Shown: one piece after another, positions 17,793 through 25,853 of the stretch
Numbering within the stretch: position 1 is the first letter of the stretch
Layout of the letters: every line of letters starts with the position of its first letter
Position numbers and translations under genes: made by a program
NCBI GenBank assembly: GCA_963718355.1
Contig: CAVQZA010000005.1
Span: 174,672-238,671 of the forward strand
Direction: 5' to 3'
DNA from: CAVQZA01 sp963718355
Lineage (GTDB): Bacteria > Actinomycetota > Thermoleophilia > Gaiellales > Gaiellaceae
Length of the DNA: 64,000 nt
The notes under the pieces: generated by a model
Told to the model about the DNA's origin: nothing
The model's database searches: none
Seen by the model: only the letters and a program-made list of their open reading frames with translations

Positions 17793-18500
17793 ATGTCGAC
17801 CACGGAGCAGGTCATCCCCGACCACACGATCGCCGTCCTCGACCACGGTTTCGTGCGCCTCGACGAGGCGATGGCCTCCGACCTCTCGGTTGCCAACGCC
17901 GCCAGGGTTTCGTTCGCGCGCCGCAAGGACGAGATGGACGAGGCCGACGAGGGCCTGATCCGCTTCCTGATGCGAGAGCGGCACGGGACGCCCTTCGAGC
18001 ACAACGCGTTCCGCTTCCACGTGCGCTGCCCGATGTTCGTCGCGCGCGAGTGGTTCCGCCACCGCATCGGCTCCTTCAACGAGTTCTCGATGCGGTATGC
18101 GAAGGCGACCGACGAGTTCTACGTACCGGACCCCGACGACGTGCGCACCCAGGTCGGCAAGCCGGGCGCATACTCGTTCGAGCCGGTCTCCGACGAGCTC
18201 GCCGAGACGACGCGAGCCGAGCTGCAGGCCGTCTACGAGCACGCCTACTCGACCTACGAGCGTCTCGTCGACCAGGGCGTCGCCCGCGAGCTCGCCCGCT
18301 CGGTGATCCCCGTCGGCGCCTATACCGAGTTCTACTGGACGGTCAACGCGCGCGCGCTGATGAACTTCGTCTCGCTGCGCGCGGCAGACGCGGCCCAGCT
18401 CGAGATCCGCCGCTTTGCCGAAGCCGTCGAGCGCCTCTTCGCAGAGCGCATGCCCGTCACGCACGCGGCGTTCGTCGCGAACGACCGCACCGCGCCCTAG
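17793..18500 (+). CDS. thyX: Flavin-dependent thymidylate synthase ThyX
   Basis: A 235-residue enzyme that methylates dUMP to dTMP using methylene-tetrahydrofolate and FAD. The ThyX motif RHRxxSxNExSxRY is complete at residues 89-102 (RHRIGSFNEFSMRY). Other expected features are HGTPFEHNAFRFHVRCP and the C-terminal LRAADAAQLEIRRFA. No thyA was seen in the window. A folate gene (folE2) and thymidine kinase lie 3-5 kb downstream on the opposite strand. The end nearly touches the convergent anti-sigma gene. Confidence 0.96.
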   Translation: MSTTEQVIPDHTIAVLDHGFVRLDEAMASDLSVANAARVSFARRKDEMDEADEGLIRFLMRERHGTPFEHNAFRFHVRCPMFVAREWFRHRIGSFNEFSMRYAKATDEFYVPDPDDVRTQVGKPGAYSFEPVSDELAETTRAELQAVYEHAYSTYERLVDQGVARELARSVIPVGAYTEFYWTVNARALMNFVSLRAADAAQLEIRRFAEAVERLFAERMPVTHAAFVANDRTAP

Positions 18501-19094
18501 CTAGACGCGAGCGGTGCGCAGTACGACCGGCTCGCCCGGGCGGCCGGCGAGATGCCGCGCCACCACCCAGCCGTCGAACGTCTTCAGCTTGTACGGCGCG
18601 TTGAGCCGGACGCGAGTGCCGCCCGAGTCGACGACGAACGTGCCGCACGACACGACCGGCTTCCCGGCACGCGTCAGCAGCAGCTCGTAGTAACCGCCCA
18701 CCGGCAGGCGCGCGAGGCCCTGGACGGAGAGGACCATCGGCCAGTTCCCGGCGGAGTCCACGGAGCCGACCTTGATCGAGCCGCTGGCGCCCGCACCTTG
18801 CAGCTGCGCCACGAACGCTGTGCGGAACCCGCCGCCGGCGCGATTCTTGCCGAAGGCGTAGCCGCTGGCCAACGCGACCAGCACGACCGCAGCGGCGGTC
18901 GCGACCACGGTGTACCGCCGCCGGTTCGGCAGGTACGAGACCTTCGGCTCCGGGTTCGGCGCGTGCTCGAGCCCCGGCGGAAGCTCGGCCGGGGGTCCCG
19001 CGGCGAGGAGAGCCTCGTGCGCGCGCAGCAGCTCCTCGCGCTCAGCGGCCGGAATCTCGCCGCCGATCAGATCGTCGAAATCGGGTCCGGTCAC
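18501..19094 (-). CDS. RskA-like membrane anti-sigma factor
   Basis: A 197-residue protein. A short acidic N-terminal part (residues 1-55, with DLIGGEIPAAEREELLRAHE) could bind the sigma factor; a single membrane helix follows at about 62-82, then an extracytoplasmic beta-rich domain ending in GWVVARHLAGRPG, like the RskA/anti-sigma-K C-terminal domain. The zinc anti-sigma motif HxxxCxxC is absent. GTG 19094 overlaps the sigma gene stop by four bases, the usual layout for a sigma/anti-sigma pair. The single visible cysteine in the outer domain (VVSCGTF) is too little to propose a redox switch. Confidence 0.8.
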   Translation of the reverse strand: MTGPDFDDLIGGEIPAAEREELLRAHEALLAAGPPAELPPGLEHAPNPEPKVSYLPNRRRYTVVATAAAVVLVALASGYAFGKNRAGGGFRTAFVAQLQGAGASGSIKVGSVDSAGNWPMVLSVQGLARLPVGGYYELLLTRAGKPVVSCGTFVVDSGGTRVRLNAPYKLKTFDGWVVARHLAGRPGEPVVLRTARV

Positions 19095-19705
19095 AGCGTC
19101 TCTCCTTCAAGCAGCTCCGCGAGCCTGGCAAGGCCGCTTCGCGTGCGGGTTTTCACGGTCCCGAGCGGAATGCCCAGGTACCCAGCCACCTCGCTCTGCG
19201 AGAGACCGCCCCAGTAGGCGAGCTCGAGCGCCTCGCGCTCGGCTGCGGGCAGCTCCTCGAGAGCGCGATGGACGCGCCATGAGACGAAGGCCGCCTCCGC
19301 CCGCTCGGGGGGCCCGGGCTCGCCCGACGGAGTGTCGGGCGCCTCCGCGACCGGCTCACGCTTCGCGCGGGCCCGGTCGACGATCGCGTTGCGCGCAACG
19401 GCGTAGAGCCACGGCGCCGCGGCGCCGCGCTCGCGGCGATAGTTGGAGGCCGAGCGCCAGACCGACGTGAACGCCTCCTGCACAGCATCCTCCGCCCGGC
19501 CACGGTCGCCGAGCATCCGCAGCGCGAGGCCGTAGAGCGGACGCGCATAGCGTCCGTAGAGCTCCTCGAACGCGCCACGATCGCGCGCGGCGATACGGCC
19601 GAGCAGGTCGGCGTCGGTCGCGCGCGCGGGAGGCAGGTCGGATTCGCGTGCGCTCGCGGAGGGCAGGGACAGTGCAAGCTCCATCTCGTCGTCGTGACTA
19701 CGCAT
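19091..19705 (-). CDS. ECF sigma factor (SigK-like)
   Basis: An extracytoplasmic-function sigma factor. Region 2 is seen in FEELYGRYARPLYGLALRM, GRAEDAVQEAFTSVWRSA and APWLYAVARNAIVDRAR; region 4 in LPAAEREALELAYWGGLSQ and VAGYLGIPLGTVKTRTRSG. I chose ATG 19705 (MRSHDDEMEL); 19684 is an alternative and a longer in-frame reading to 19825 would run through a hairpin and into sodA. The gene follows sodA on the same strand with 62 bases between, containing a 16-bp hairpin, and is coupled to its anti-sigma factor. Confidence 0.88.
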   Translation of the reverse strand: MRSHDDEMELALSLPSASARESDLPPARATDADLLGRIAARDRGAFEELYGRYARPLYGLALRMLGDRGRAEDAVQEAFTSVWRSASNYRRERGAAAPWLYAVARNAIVDRARAKREPVAEAPDTPSGEPGPPERAEAAFVSWRVHRALEELPAAEREALELAYWGGLSQSEVAGYLGIPLGTVKTRTRSGLARLAELLEGETL

Positions 19706-19724
19706 CAAACGGCCGTGCGGTTTG

Positions 19725-19761
19725 CGGGAGGCGCCCGCCGTCGACCGGCGGGCGCCTCCCG
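19725..19761 (-). terminator. 16-bp perfect hairpin between sodA and the ECF sigma gene
   Basis: Positions 19725-19740 pair perfectly with 19746-19761 around the five-base loop 19741-19745. It lies seven bases after the sodA stop and 19 bases before the ATG of the sigma gene. No T-run follows on either strand. It may terminate sodA transcription or act as a partial terminator/attenuator if the sigma gene is read from the sodA promoter. Confidence 0.6.
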
Positions 19762-19767
19762 TGAGAC

Positions 19768-20376
19768 CTAGCCCCCGCGCGCCTCGAACCGCGACGCGAC
19801 CGCGTCCCAGTTCACGACGTTCCACCAGGCCGCGACGTAGTCGGGTCGGCGGTTCTGGTAGTTGAGGTAGTACGCGTGCTCCCAGACATCGAGGCCCAGC
19901 AGTGGCACGTGGCTCCGCAGGATCGGGCTGTCCTGGTTCGGCGTCGAGTAGACCGCGAGCCCGGTGCCGTCCCAGACGAGCCAGGACCAGCCGGACCCGA
20001 AGCGCGTGATCGCCGCGGTGCCGATCGCCTCCTTGAGCGCGTCGAACCCGCCAAGGGCATCGTCGATCGCACTCGCGAGCTCACCGGTGGGCTCGCCGCC
20101 CCCGTCCGGGCTCATGATCTCCCAGAAGAGCGTGTGGTTCGCGTGTCCGCCGACGTTGTTGCGCACGGCGGTGCGGATGTTCTCCGGGATGATCTCGAGC
20201 TCCGCGAGCACCTGCTCGACTGAGCGGTCGGCCCACTCGGTTCCGTCGAGCGCCTTGTTGGCGTTGTCGACATAGGCCTGGTGGTGCTTGTCGTGGTGGA
20301 TCTGCATCGTCTGCGCATCGATCGTCGGCTCGAGGGCCGCGAAGTCGTAGGCGAGAGCTGGAACGCTGTAGGGCAT
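19768..20376 (-). CDS. sodA: Superoxide dismutase (Mn/Fe family)
   Basis: A 202-residue superoxide dismutase. Metal ligands are H27 (QIHHDKHH), H81 (NHTLFW), D163 and H167 (LDVWEHAYY). NQDSP and GSGWSWLVW follow the Mn-type pattern, but metal preference is not certain. ATG 20376 has AAGGAG six bases upstream. It is divergent from a second SOD-family gene across a 75-base region that must hold both promoters. Downstream lie a strong hairpin and the ECF sigma/anti-sigma pair. Confidence 0.95.
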   Translation of the reverse strand: MPYSVPALAYDFAALEPTIDAQTMQIHHDKHHQAYVDNANKALDGTEWADRSVEQVLAELEIIPENIRTAVRNNVGGHANHTLFWEIMSPDGGGEPTGELASAIDDALGGFDALKEAIGTAAITRFGSGWSWLVWDGTGLAVYSTPNQDSPILRSHVPLLGLDVWEHAYYLNYQNRRPDYVAAWWNVVNWDAVASRFEARGG

Positions 20377-20451
20377 CTGCTTCTCCTTGTCCGGTCGATC
20401 CTCCGTTCGAAGGATATGCTCCGGCGCGTCCCGTCGAGCTGGAGGATTGTG

Positions 20452-21060
20452 ATGGCGAACTTCGATGAGATCAGGCCGCGCGAGCTGAAGCCGGCGCTTT
20501 ACGAGCTCGACGGCATCTCGCGCGCCTCGGTCGAGGCCCACTTCAAGCTGTATCAGGGCTACGTGAACAAGCGGAACGAGATCCTGACCAAGCTCGGCGA
20601 TGTCGATCTCTCCGCTGCGAACCAGGTGTATTCGGAATTCCGTGCGCTCAAGGTCGATCTCTCCTTCGCGATCGGCGGGATCAAGAACCACGAGCTCTAC
20701 TTCGATCACCTCGGCGGCAGCGGCGGCGATCCCGACGGTGCGGTCGGCGAGCTGGTCCGGCGCGACTTCGGCTCGGCGGCAGAGTGGCGCGCCGACCTGA
20801 AGGCGACGGGAATGGCCGGCCGAGGCTGGGCCTGGACCGCCTACGACTGGGACGAGCGCCGCCTCTTCAACTACCTCGGCGACGCCCAGAACACTTTCCC
20901 GATCTGGAACGCGACCCCGCTCGTGGCGCTCGACGTCTACGAGCACGCCTACTTCCTCGACTTCCAGACCGACCGCGCCTCGTACATCGACGCCTTCTTC
21001 GCGAACCTGGACTGGGCCGTCGTCAACGGGTGGGTCGAGGCTTACCGGATTCCGCAATAG
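20452..21060 (+). CDS. Second, divergent superoxide dismutase-family protein
   Basis: A 202-residue Fe/Mn superoxide dismutase homologue. All four metal ligands can be placed: H30 (VEAHFKLYQGYV), H80 (IKNHELYFDHLGG), D161 and H165 (LDVYEHAYFLDF). The histidines that normally follow the first ligand (HHxxHH) are replaced by Leu, Tyr and Gln, so the substrate funnel differs from the neighbouring SodA. ATG 20452 has GGAGGA six bases upstream. The end overlaps the probable start of plsY. It could be an active SOD or a cambialistic or non-SOD relative. Confidence 0.85.
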   Translation: MANFDEIRPRELKPALYELDGISRASVEAHFKLYQGYVNKRNEILTKLGDVDLSAANQVYSEFRALKVDLSFAIGGIKNHELYFDHLGGSGGDPDGAVGELVRRDFGSAAEWRADLKATGMAGRGWAWTAYDWDERRLFNYLGDAQNTFPIWNATPLVALDVYEHAYFLDFQTDRASYIDAFFANLDWAVVNGWVEAYRIPQ

Positions 21061-21659
21061 GCATCGCCGTCTCCGTCGTCGCCGGCTACCTGGCCGGGTC
21101 GCTGCCCTTCGGGTACTGGCTCGTTCGGATCGGCAAGGGCGTCGACATCCGCACGGTAGGCAGCGGCAACGTCGGCGGGTCAAACGTGTGGCGGACCTAC
21201 GGGACGAAGTACGGGCTGACGGTGACGCTGCTCGATGTCGCGAAGGGGTTCGTCCCGGCGTTCCTAGCGACGATGTACGTGAGCACGCTCGCCGGCGTGC
21301 TCGCCGGGCTGGCGGCGATGCTCGGCCATGCGCGGCCGCTGTTCCTGCGTTTCAGCAAGGGCGGGAAGATGGTCGCGACCGGCGGCGGCGCGTTCATCGG
21401 CGTCGCACCGCTGCCCGCGCTGATCTGCCTGGGGATCTGGATCGTCGTCTTCCTCACCACGCGCTATCCGTCTGTCGCGTCGATCGTGACGGCGATCTCG
21501 GTACTCGTCTTGAGCGTCGCGTTCGGCGAGCCCTGGCCTGTGATCGTCTTTGCGGGCGTCGCTGCGGTCGCCGTGATCGTCCTCCACCGCGCGAACCTGA
21601 AGCGGCTGCGTGCGGGGACCGAGAACCGCGCGACGCTGCCGTTTCGCTCAGGCGCGTAG
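21030..21659 (+). CDS. plsY: Acyl-phosphate:glycerol-3-phosphate acyltransferase PlsY
   Basis: An integral membrane acyltransferase of about 209 residues, making lysophosphatidic acid from acyl-phosphate and glycerol 3-phosphate. Family motifs are GYLAGSLPFGYW, GSGNVGGSNVWR, LDVAKGFVPAF and GHARPLFLRFSKGGK, with hydrophobic helices between. No ATG is near the conserved N-terminus. GTG 21030, which overlaps the SOD gene by 31 bases, gives a normal-length leader of about 20 residues before YLAGS and is my choice. The 3' end overlaps the convergent folE2 gene by 12 bases. Confidence 0.88.
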   Translation: MGRGLPDSAIGIAVSVVAGYLAGSLPFGYWLVRIGKGVDIRTVGSGNVGGSNVWRTYGTKYGLTVTLLDVAKGFVPAFLATMYVSTLAGVLAGLAAMLGHARPLFLRFSKGGKMVATGGGAFIGVAPLPALICLGIWIVVFLTTRYPSVASIVTAISVLVLSVAFGEPWPVIVFAGVAAVAVIVLHRANLKRLRAGTENRATLPFRSGA

Positions 21660-22619
21660 CCAGGCGGCGAGCGAGGTGTCGTGCGTCCGGTGGACGCCGT
21701 CGGCCAGCTCGCCTCGCAGCTCGCCCACCGTTCCCTCGCGCTCGGCGACCACGTCGTGGTTGTGGATCGTCTCGAGATTGACCTGTTGCGACGAGAGGAA
21801 GTCGTCGTCGGCGAGCTCGGGGTAGGTATCGAGCGTCTCCTTCAGCGCGAGCCGCACCGAGTCCTCGACGAAGCGCGGCTGGAGGTGCGCGTGCTCGACC
21901 ACGAACAGCTCGTCTGGCCGTTTGAGGAGCTCGTAGACCGGCGCGCTCATCGAGCGCTCGATGATCCCGGCGAGATCCTCGGCGTTGAGGTTGAGGCGCG
22001 TACCGACGAGCAGCGTCCCGATCCCGCGCTGGTTGTGCGTTGCGAGCGGTACGAGCTCGAAGATCCGCTCGATTTCCGCCCCGCCGAAGCCCGCCTCGAG
22101 CAGGCGGTCGGAGGCCTGGTTGCGGATCAGCCCTTGCGCGCACGGGCATGCGTTCATTCCAGTCTGCTCGACGCCGACGACGCGGCGCACTCCGCGCTCG
22201 GACGCCGCGGCGATGCCGATGATCGAGAACAGGTCGCGGGTCAGGAGCTTCGAGACGGGCGTCTCGCGCTCGCGCGGATAGCGCGCGACGATCTTCACCT
22301 CGGCGCGCAGCGCGTTCTGGCGCGACACGATCTGCTTTGCGATGTGCTCGGCCAGCTGCTCGACGAGGAGCGCCTCGCCGATCACGACCTCTTCGATCGC
22401 CTCCTCGAACAGCTCCGGGAAGCGCGACATGTGGACGCCCTTCTGCGCTGGATCGAGGTCGACCGCGCATTCGATGTCGGCCGCGACGAGCTTCTCGCTG
22501 CCGCCGTAGCTGAGCCGGATCGCCTTCGAGACGCCGCGTACGCCGACGCGCGAAAGCCCGAGGCGCACCTCGGGAGCCGAGGCCTGGAGGTCATCATGCG
22601 CGGCGAGACGAGGGTCCAT
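21648..22619 (-). CDS. folE2: GTP cyclohydrolase FolE2/MptA type
   Basis: A 323-residue type IB GTP cyclohydrolase, the first enzyme of tetrahydrofolate synthesis. GMNACPCAQ carries the catalytic metal-binding cysteine of the FolE2/MptA family; RLSYGG, KGVHMSRFPE and THNQRG match other conserved segments. The final segment SQQVNLETIHNHD is typical. ATG 22619 (MDPRLAAHDD) was preferred over an upstream in-frame start that would add a basic non-conserved leader and overlap the divergent kinase-like gene. FolE2 is often zinc-independent, but no Zur site was identified here. Confidence 0.9.
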   Translation of the reverse strand: MDPRLAAHDDLQASAPEVRLGLSRVGVRGVSKAIRLSYGGSEKLVAADIECAVDLDPAQKGVHMSRFPELFEEAIEEVVIGEALLVEQLAEHIAKQIVSRQNALRAEVKIVARYPRERETPVSKLLTRDLFSIIGIAAASERGVRRVVGVEQTGMNACPCAQGLIRNQASDRLLEAGFGGAEIERIFELVPLATHNQRGIGTLLVGTRLNLNAEDLAGIIERSMSAPVYELLKRPDELFVVEHAHLQPRFVEDSVRLALKETLDTYPELADDDFLSSQQVNLETIHNHDVVAEREGTVGELRGELADGVHRTHDTSLAAWLRA

Positions 22620-22645
22620 ATGCTCAGCACGGTACCAGGGCGCCT

Positions 22646-23227
22646 GTGACCGACTCCATTCCCTTTTCCCGGCTCGTGACGCTCGCATGCCACGACCTGC
22701 GGACGCCGCTTGCGACGGTGCACGGGTACATGCGAACGCTCGAGCAGAGCGAGCTGGACGAGCCGTCGGCCGGCTACGTGACGATCATCGGCTCGGCGTC
22801 GGCGGAGCTCGCCGAGCTGATCGATGAGCTCGCCCTGGCGGCGCGGATCGACGACGGCCGCTACGACCCGGTGCTGCGCGAGGTCGACTCGCTCGAGCTA
22901 GCCCAGGCCGCGTCGGCGCGGCTCGGCGAGGACCGTGTCGTGGTGAGCGGCGCCGGCGCGACGGTTCGCGTCGATCCGGACCCGACGATCCGCTCGCTCG
23001 CCGCTCTCGCCCAGTCGGCGCTCCGCCACGGTGGAGTCGAGACGGTGGAGCTCGTTGTGGCGGGACGAGAGCTTCGGCTCGCGCCGGTGACCCGTACTGC
23101 GGCGCCGGTCGTGCTCGGCGAGCAACTGCGCGACCTCGGCGCCGCGGTCGCCGGACGCCACCTCCGCGCGCTCGGCGGTTTGCTCACGCTCGAGGGCGAG
23201 ACGCTCGTGGTGGCGTTGCCGGCCTAG
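22646..23227 (+). CDS. Short histidine-kinase-like protein (HisKA domain, degenerate ATPase part)
   Basis: A 193-residue protein starting at GTG 22646. Residues 8-70 form a dimerisation/phosphoacceptor domain with a clear H-box, LACHDLRTPLATVHGYMRTL. The remainder matches the place of a HATPase domain, but I cannot read an N-box (a conserved Asn in an N-x-x-x-A helix) or the DxGxG loop: SLAALAQSALRHGG stands where the N-box would be, and LGAAVAGRHLRALGG resembles the end of the ATP lid. There is no sensor or membrane segment and no adjacent response regulator. It may be a phosphotransfer or scaffold protein. It overlaps the convergent tdk gene by four bases. Confidence 0.65.
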   Translation: MTDSIPFSRLVTLACHDLRTPLATVHGYMRTLEQSELDEPSAGYVTIIGSASAELAELIDELALAARIDDGRYDPVLREVDSLELAQAASARLGEDRVVVSGAGATVRVDPDPTIRSLAALAQSALRHGGVETVELVVAGRELRLAPVTRTAAPVVLGEQLRDLGAAVAGRHLRALGGLLTLEGETLVVALPA

Positions 23228-23820
23228 ACGGCGACGGCGAGCACGTCGCCCGGCTCATAGCAGCCGCGGCAGCGCGCTTCGTAGGAGTCCAGGGCGCCGA
23301 CCTGGATCGTGTCGCCGCTGAATGGCGCCGGGCGCCCGTCGACCAACCGCTGGGTCATCGTCGCAGGGCCGCCGCAGCGATGGCACACGGCCTGGAGCTT
23401 GTCGACGAACTCGGCGAGGCAGAGCAGCTCGGGCATCGCGCCGAACGGCTCGCCGCGGAAGTCGTTCTCGAGGCCCGCCGCGACGACCCTGGCTCCGCGT
23501 GCGGTCAGCTGCCGGACGACCTCGACGATGCCCGCGTCGAGGAACTGCACCTCGTCGATCCCGATCGCCTGACAGCCCGCGGCGAGCGCGAGGATCTCGT
23601 CGGAGCCGTCGACCCCGACTGCGTGCATCTTCGCGCCGGCGTGGCTGACGACGTGGGCGACGTCGTAGCGGTCGTCGATGCGCGGCTTCACGATCAGCGC
23701 GCGCTGTCCTGCGATCTCGGCGCGGCGCAGGCGCCGGATCAGCTCCTCGCTCTTGCCGCAGAACATCGGCCCGCAGACCACCTCGAGCCAGCCGCCGCGT
23801 TCGGGAACGTTCCGGATCAC
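23224..23820 (-). CDS. tdk: Thymidine kinase
   Basis: A 198-residue type II thymidine kinase for salvage of thymidine. The Walker A motif is at residues 17-24 (GPMFCGKS), Walker B region as IGIDEVQFLD, and the structural zinc site by cysteines in CHRCGG and CRGCYEPGD. Together with ThyX 5 kb away it gives the cell both de novo and salvage supply of dTMP. The next 178 bases to the left of fpg are non-coding. Confidence 0.95.
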   Translation of the reverse strand: MIRNVPERGGWLEVVCGPMFCGKSEELIRRLRRAEIAGQRALIVKPRIDDRYDVAHVVSHAGAKMHAVGVDGSDEILALAAGCQAIGIDEVQFLDAGIVEVVRQLTARGARVVAAGLENDFRGEPFGAMPELLCLAEFVDKLQAVCHRCGGPATMTQRLVDGRPAPFSGDTIQVGALDSYEARCRGCYEPGDVLAVAV

Positions 23821-23998
23821 GGCGGGACTCTAGTGTCCCCGCCGGACATGGCGCGGGGCCGTCGCGGGGTCAGGCACTGGGACCTGTCCGGAATGGAGGG
23901 GAGGCCGCTTGGCGTCTGGGATTGCGCGTTGGTCCGGTTACCCGAAAGACACGTCCAAAGCGGGGTCCTACGTAACGTCTTTGTGACGGACTCGCGGG
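23821..23998. other. Intergenic region with a possible dispersed repeat
   Basis: This 178-base gap separates the starts and ends of two minus-strand genes. It holds no convincing ORF on either strand. Two short segments, GTCAGGCACTGGGACCTGTC (23868-23887) and GACACGTCC (23948-23956), look like parts of a palindromic dispersed element, but only one copy of each is seen here, so this is a weak call. A promoter for tdk presumably lies near its left end. Confidence 0.25.
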
Positions 23999-24826
23999 CT
24001 AGCGGAGGAGCCGCGAGAGCCGACGGTCCTTGAGGATCCGGCCGCCGGTCTGACACGCGGCGCAGTAGTAGATCGTGTGCTCCTCGAAATCGACCTGTCG
24101 CAGCGGTTCGCCGCAGACGTGGCACGGCTCGCCGAGACGGCGGTGGACGCGATAGACCTTGGCGTCGGCCGCGCCCTTCTCGCGCAGCGCGAGCCCGCGC
24201 GCGAGCTCAGAGTCGATCGCTGCCGCGAGCTGCCCGACCTCCTCGTCGGTGAGCTGGGTCGAGAGCGCGTAGGGCGAGAGCTTCGCCGCATGGAGGATCT
24301 CGTTCGCCCAGGCCCGTCCGATCCCTGCGATCGCGCGCTGGTCGCGCAGCAGTGAGTGAAGGCGCCGCGAATCGCCGCGGACGATCTCGCCGAGCCGCTC
24401 GGGCCCGACCTCGAGCGCCTCGGGCCCGAGATGCGAGAGCTCCGCCTCGGACTCCTCGGGTGTCAGAAGCCACACGCCCGCGCGTTTCTTCTTGCCGGCC
24501 TCCGTCATCACGAGCTCGGCGCCGTCGGCGAAGCGCAGCCGGAACGCGGGCGTCTTCGGCCCCTTCGCGCCGGGGTCGAGGTAGCGCAGCCGGCCGGCGG
24601 TCATCAGGTGGACGACGAGCACCAGCTCTCCGTCCTCGGTGGGGAAGAGGAGCCGCTTCCCGCGCCGGCGCGCACCCGCGAGGCGGCGCCCGTCCAAAGC
24701 GGAGAGCGGCGGCGCGAACGTCTTCAGCGTCGCGATGTGCGCGGGCCCGGCCTTCTCGATCGGCGCAGCAGAGACCTGCCCGTCGAGGGCTCGGCGCCAC
24801 GCCTCCATCTCCGGCAGTTCAGGCAA
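23999..24826 (-). CDS. Formamidopyrimidine-DNA glycosylase family protein (Fpg/Nei)
   Basis: A 275-residue DNA repair glycosylase. The N-terminus MPELPEME provides the catalytic Pro2-Glu3; a helix-two-turn-helix region contains IAGIGRAWANEILHAAKLSP, and the C-terminal zinc finger has the pattern CHVCG...YYCAACQ. The catalytic Lys near residue 53-58 lies in RRRGKRLLF. Members remove oxidised purines (Fpg/MutM) or pyrimidines (Nei). The sequence is like actinobacterial Fpg homologues of the second type, so substrate range is uncertain. It diverges from the asparaginase gene with only 13 bases between start codons. Confidence 0.88.
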   Translation of the reverse strand: MPELPEMEAWRRALDGQVSAAPIEKAGPAHIATLKTFAPPLSALDGRRLAGARRRGKRLLFPTEDGELVLVVHLMTAGRLRYLDPGAKGPKTPAFRLRFADGAELVMTEAGKKKRAGVWLLTPEESEAELSHLGPEALEVGPERLGEIVRGDSRRLHSLLRDQRAIAGIGRAWANEILHAAKLSPYALSTQLTDEEVGQLAAAIDSELARGLALREKGAADAKVYRVHRRLGEPCHVCGEPLRQVDFEEHTIYYCAACQTGGRILKDRRLSRLLR

Positions 24827-24839
24827 TTAGGCTCCTCCG

Positions 24840-25703
24840 GTGGACGTGATCAGGGTAGCCGTCACCCGCGGCGAGGTCGTCGAGGCGGTGCATGTCGTCC
24901 ACGCTGCGGCTGTGCGCGACGGCGAGCTCGTGGCCGCTGCCGGCGACCCGGAGCTCGTTGCGTTCTTCCGCTCCTCGGCCAAGCCGCTCCAGGCACTGCC
25001 GCTCGCCCGTGCGCGAGACGATCTCGACGACCGCGACCTTGCGATCGCCTCCGCCTCGCACCTCGCCTCGCCCGATCAGCTCGCTGCGGCGCGCGCGCTG
25101 CTTGCCAAAGCGCCCGCGACCGAGGACGACCTCGAGTGCGGCGGCGGCATCACCCACAACTGCTCCGGGAAGCACGCCGGGATGCTCGCGCTCGCCCGCA
25201 CCCGAGGCTGGTCGACCGCGAACTACCGGCTCGCGGAGCACCCCGTCCAGCAAGGCTGCCTCGCGGAGGTCGCGGCCGCCGCGCAGGTCGACCCGGCCAC
25301 GATCCCGATCGCGATCGACGGCTGCGGCGTCCCGACCTTCGCGCTCACGCTCGAGCGGATGGCCAACGCCTTCGCCCGGCTCGAGTCGCTCGACGCCGGC
25401 GCCAGGGTCGCCGCCGCGATGCGCGCCCAGCCCGATCTCGTGCGCGGGCCGATCGCCGCAGACTCGCGCCTGATGAAGGCGCTGCCGGGCTGGACGGCCA
25501 AGGGCGGAGCCGAGGGCCTCGTCTGCGCGTCGTCGCCCGACGGCCTCGGCATCGCGCTCAAGTCCGCCGACGGCGCATACCGTCCGCTCACCCAGGCGCT
25601 CAACGCATTCCTCGCCGTGCTCGGCATCGAGGTCCCCGGCGGCGAGCCGGAGCCTGTCCTGAACAGCCGTGGCGAGGTGGTGGGCGAGCTCACCGTCCCT
25701 TGA
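24840..25703 (+). CDS. L-asparaginase II family protein
   Basis: A 287-residue protein of the asparaginase II family known from Rhizobium etli, unrelated to E. coli AnsA/AnsB. The conserved SxxK is in RSSAKPLQALPL; the metal-binding cysteines of the family are in HNCSGKHAGML and IDGCGVPTFALTL. These residues agree with the structure-defined zinc/active site of the R. etli enzyme. It should hydrolyse L-asparagine to aspartate and ammonia in the cytoplasm. GTG 24840 is the first start that keeps the N-terminal strand. It is followed by 150 bases leading to rpoD. Confidence 0.87.
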   Translation: MDVIRVAVTRGEVVEAVHVVHAAAVRDGELVAAAGDPELVAFFRSSAKPLQALPLARARDDLDDRDLAIASASHLASPDQLAAARALLAKAPATEDDLECGGGITHNCSGKHAGMLALARTRGWSTANYRLAEHPVQQGCLAEVAAAAQVDPATIPIAIDGCGVPTFALTLERMANAFARLESLDAGARVAAAMRAQPDLVRGPIAADSRLMKALPGWTAKGGAEGLVCASSPDGLGIALKSADGAYRPLTQALNAFLAVLGIEVPGGEPEPVLNSRGEVVGELTVP

Positions 25704-25727
25704 CGAAAACTCGCCAAGAAATCGGGT

Positions 25728-25755
25728 TTGTGATCGGCCCCCAGGTGTGTAACAT
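25728..25755 (+). promoter_or_regulatory. Possible sigma-70 promoter of rpoD
   Basis: TTGTGA at 25728-25733 and TAACAT at 25750-25755 are separated by 16 bases, with a TG just before the -10 box. It sits about 100 bases upstream of the rpoD ATG in the only sizeable non-coding gap before that gene. Assignment is by inspection only. Confidence 0.4.
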
Positions 25756-25853
25756 CCGGTCTCTCGAAGGTGGGCCGGAGGAATCGCGTTCCGGCTCTTT
25801 GTGTGTGTTAGGCAGGTTAGTCCCCGTCAACCCGCGCGAGAAAGCCGAGGTCC

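Noticed and set aside
24840..25703. E. coli-type asparaginase assignment
   Set aside because: The TGGTI and KDT motifs of the AnsA/AnsB family are absent; the SSAKP and NCSGK motifs place it in the R. etli-type family.
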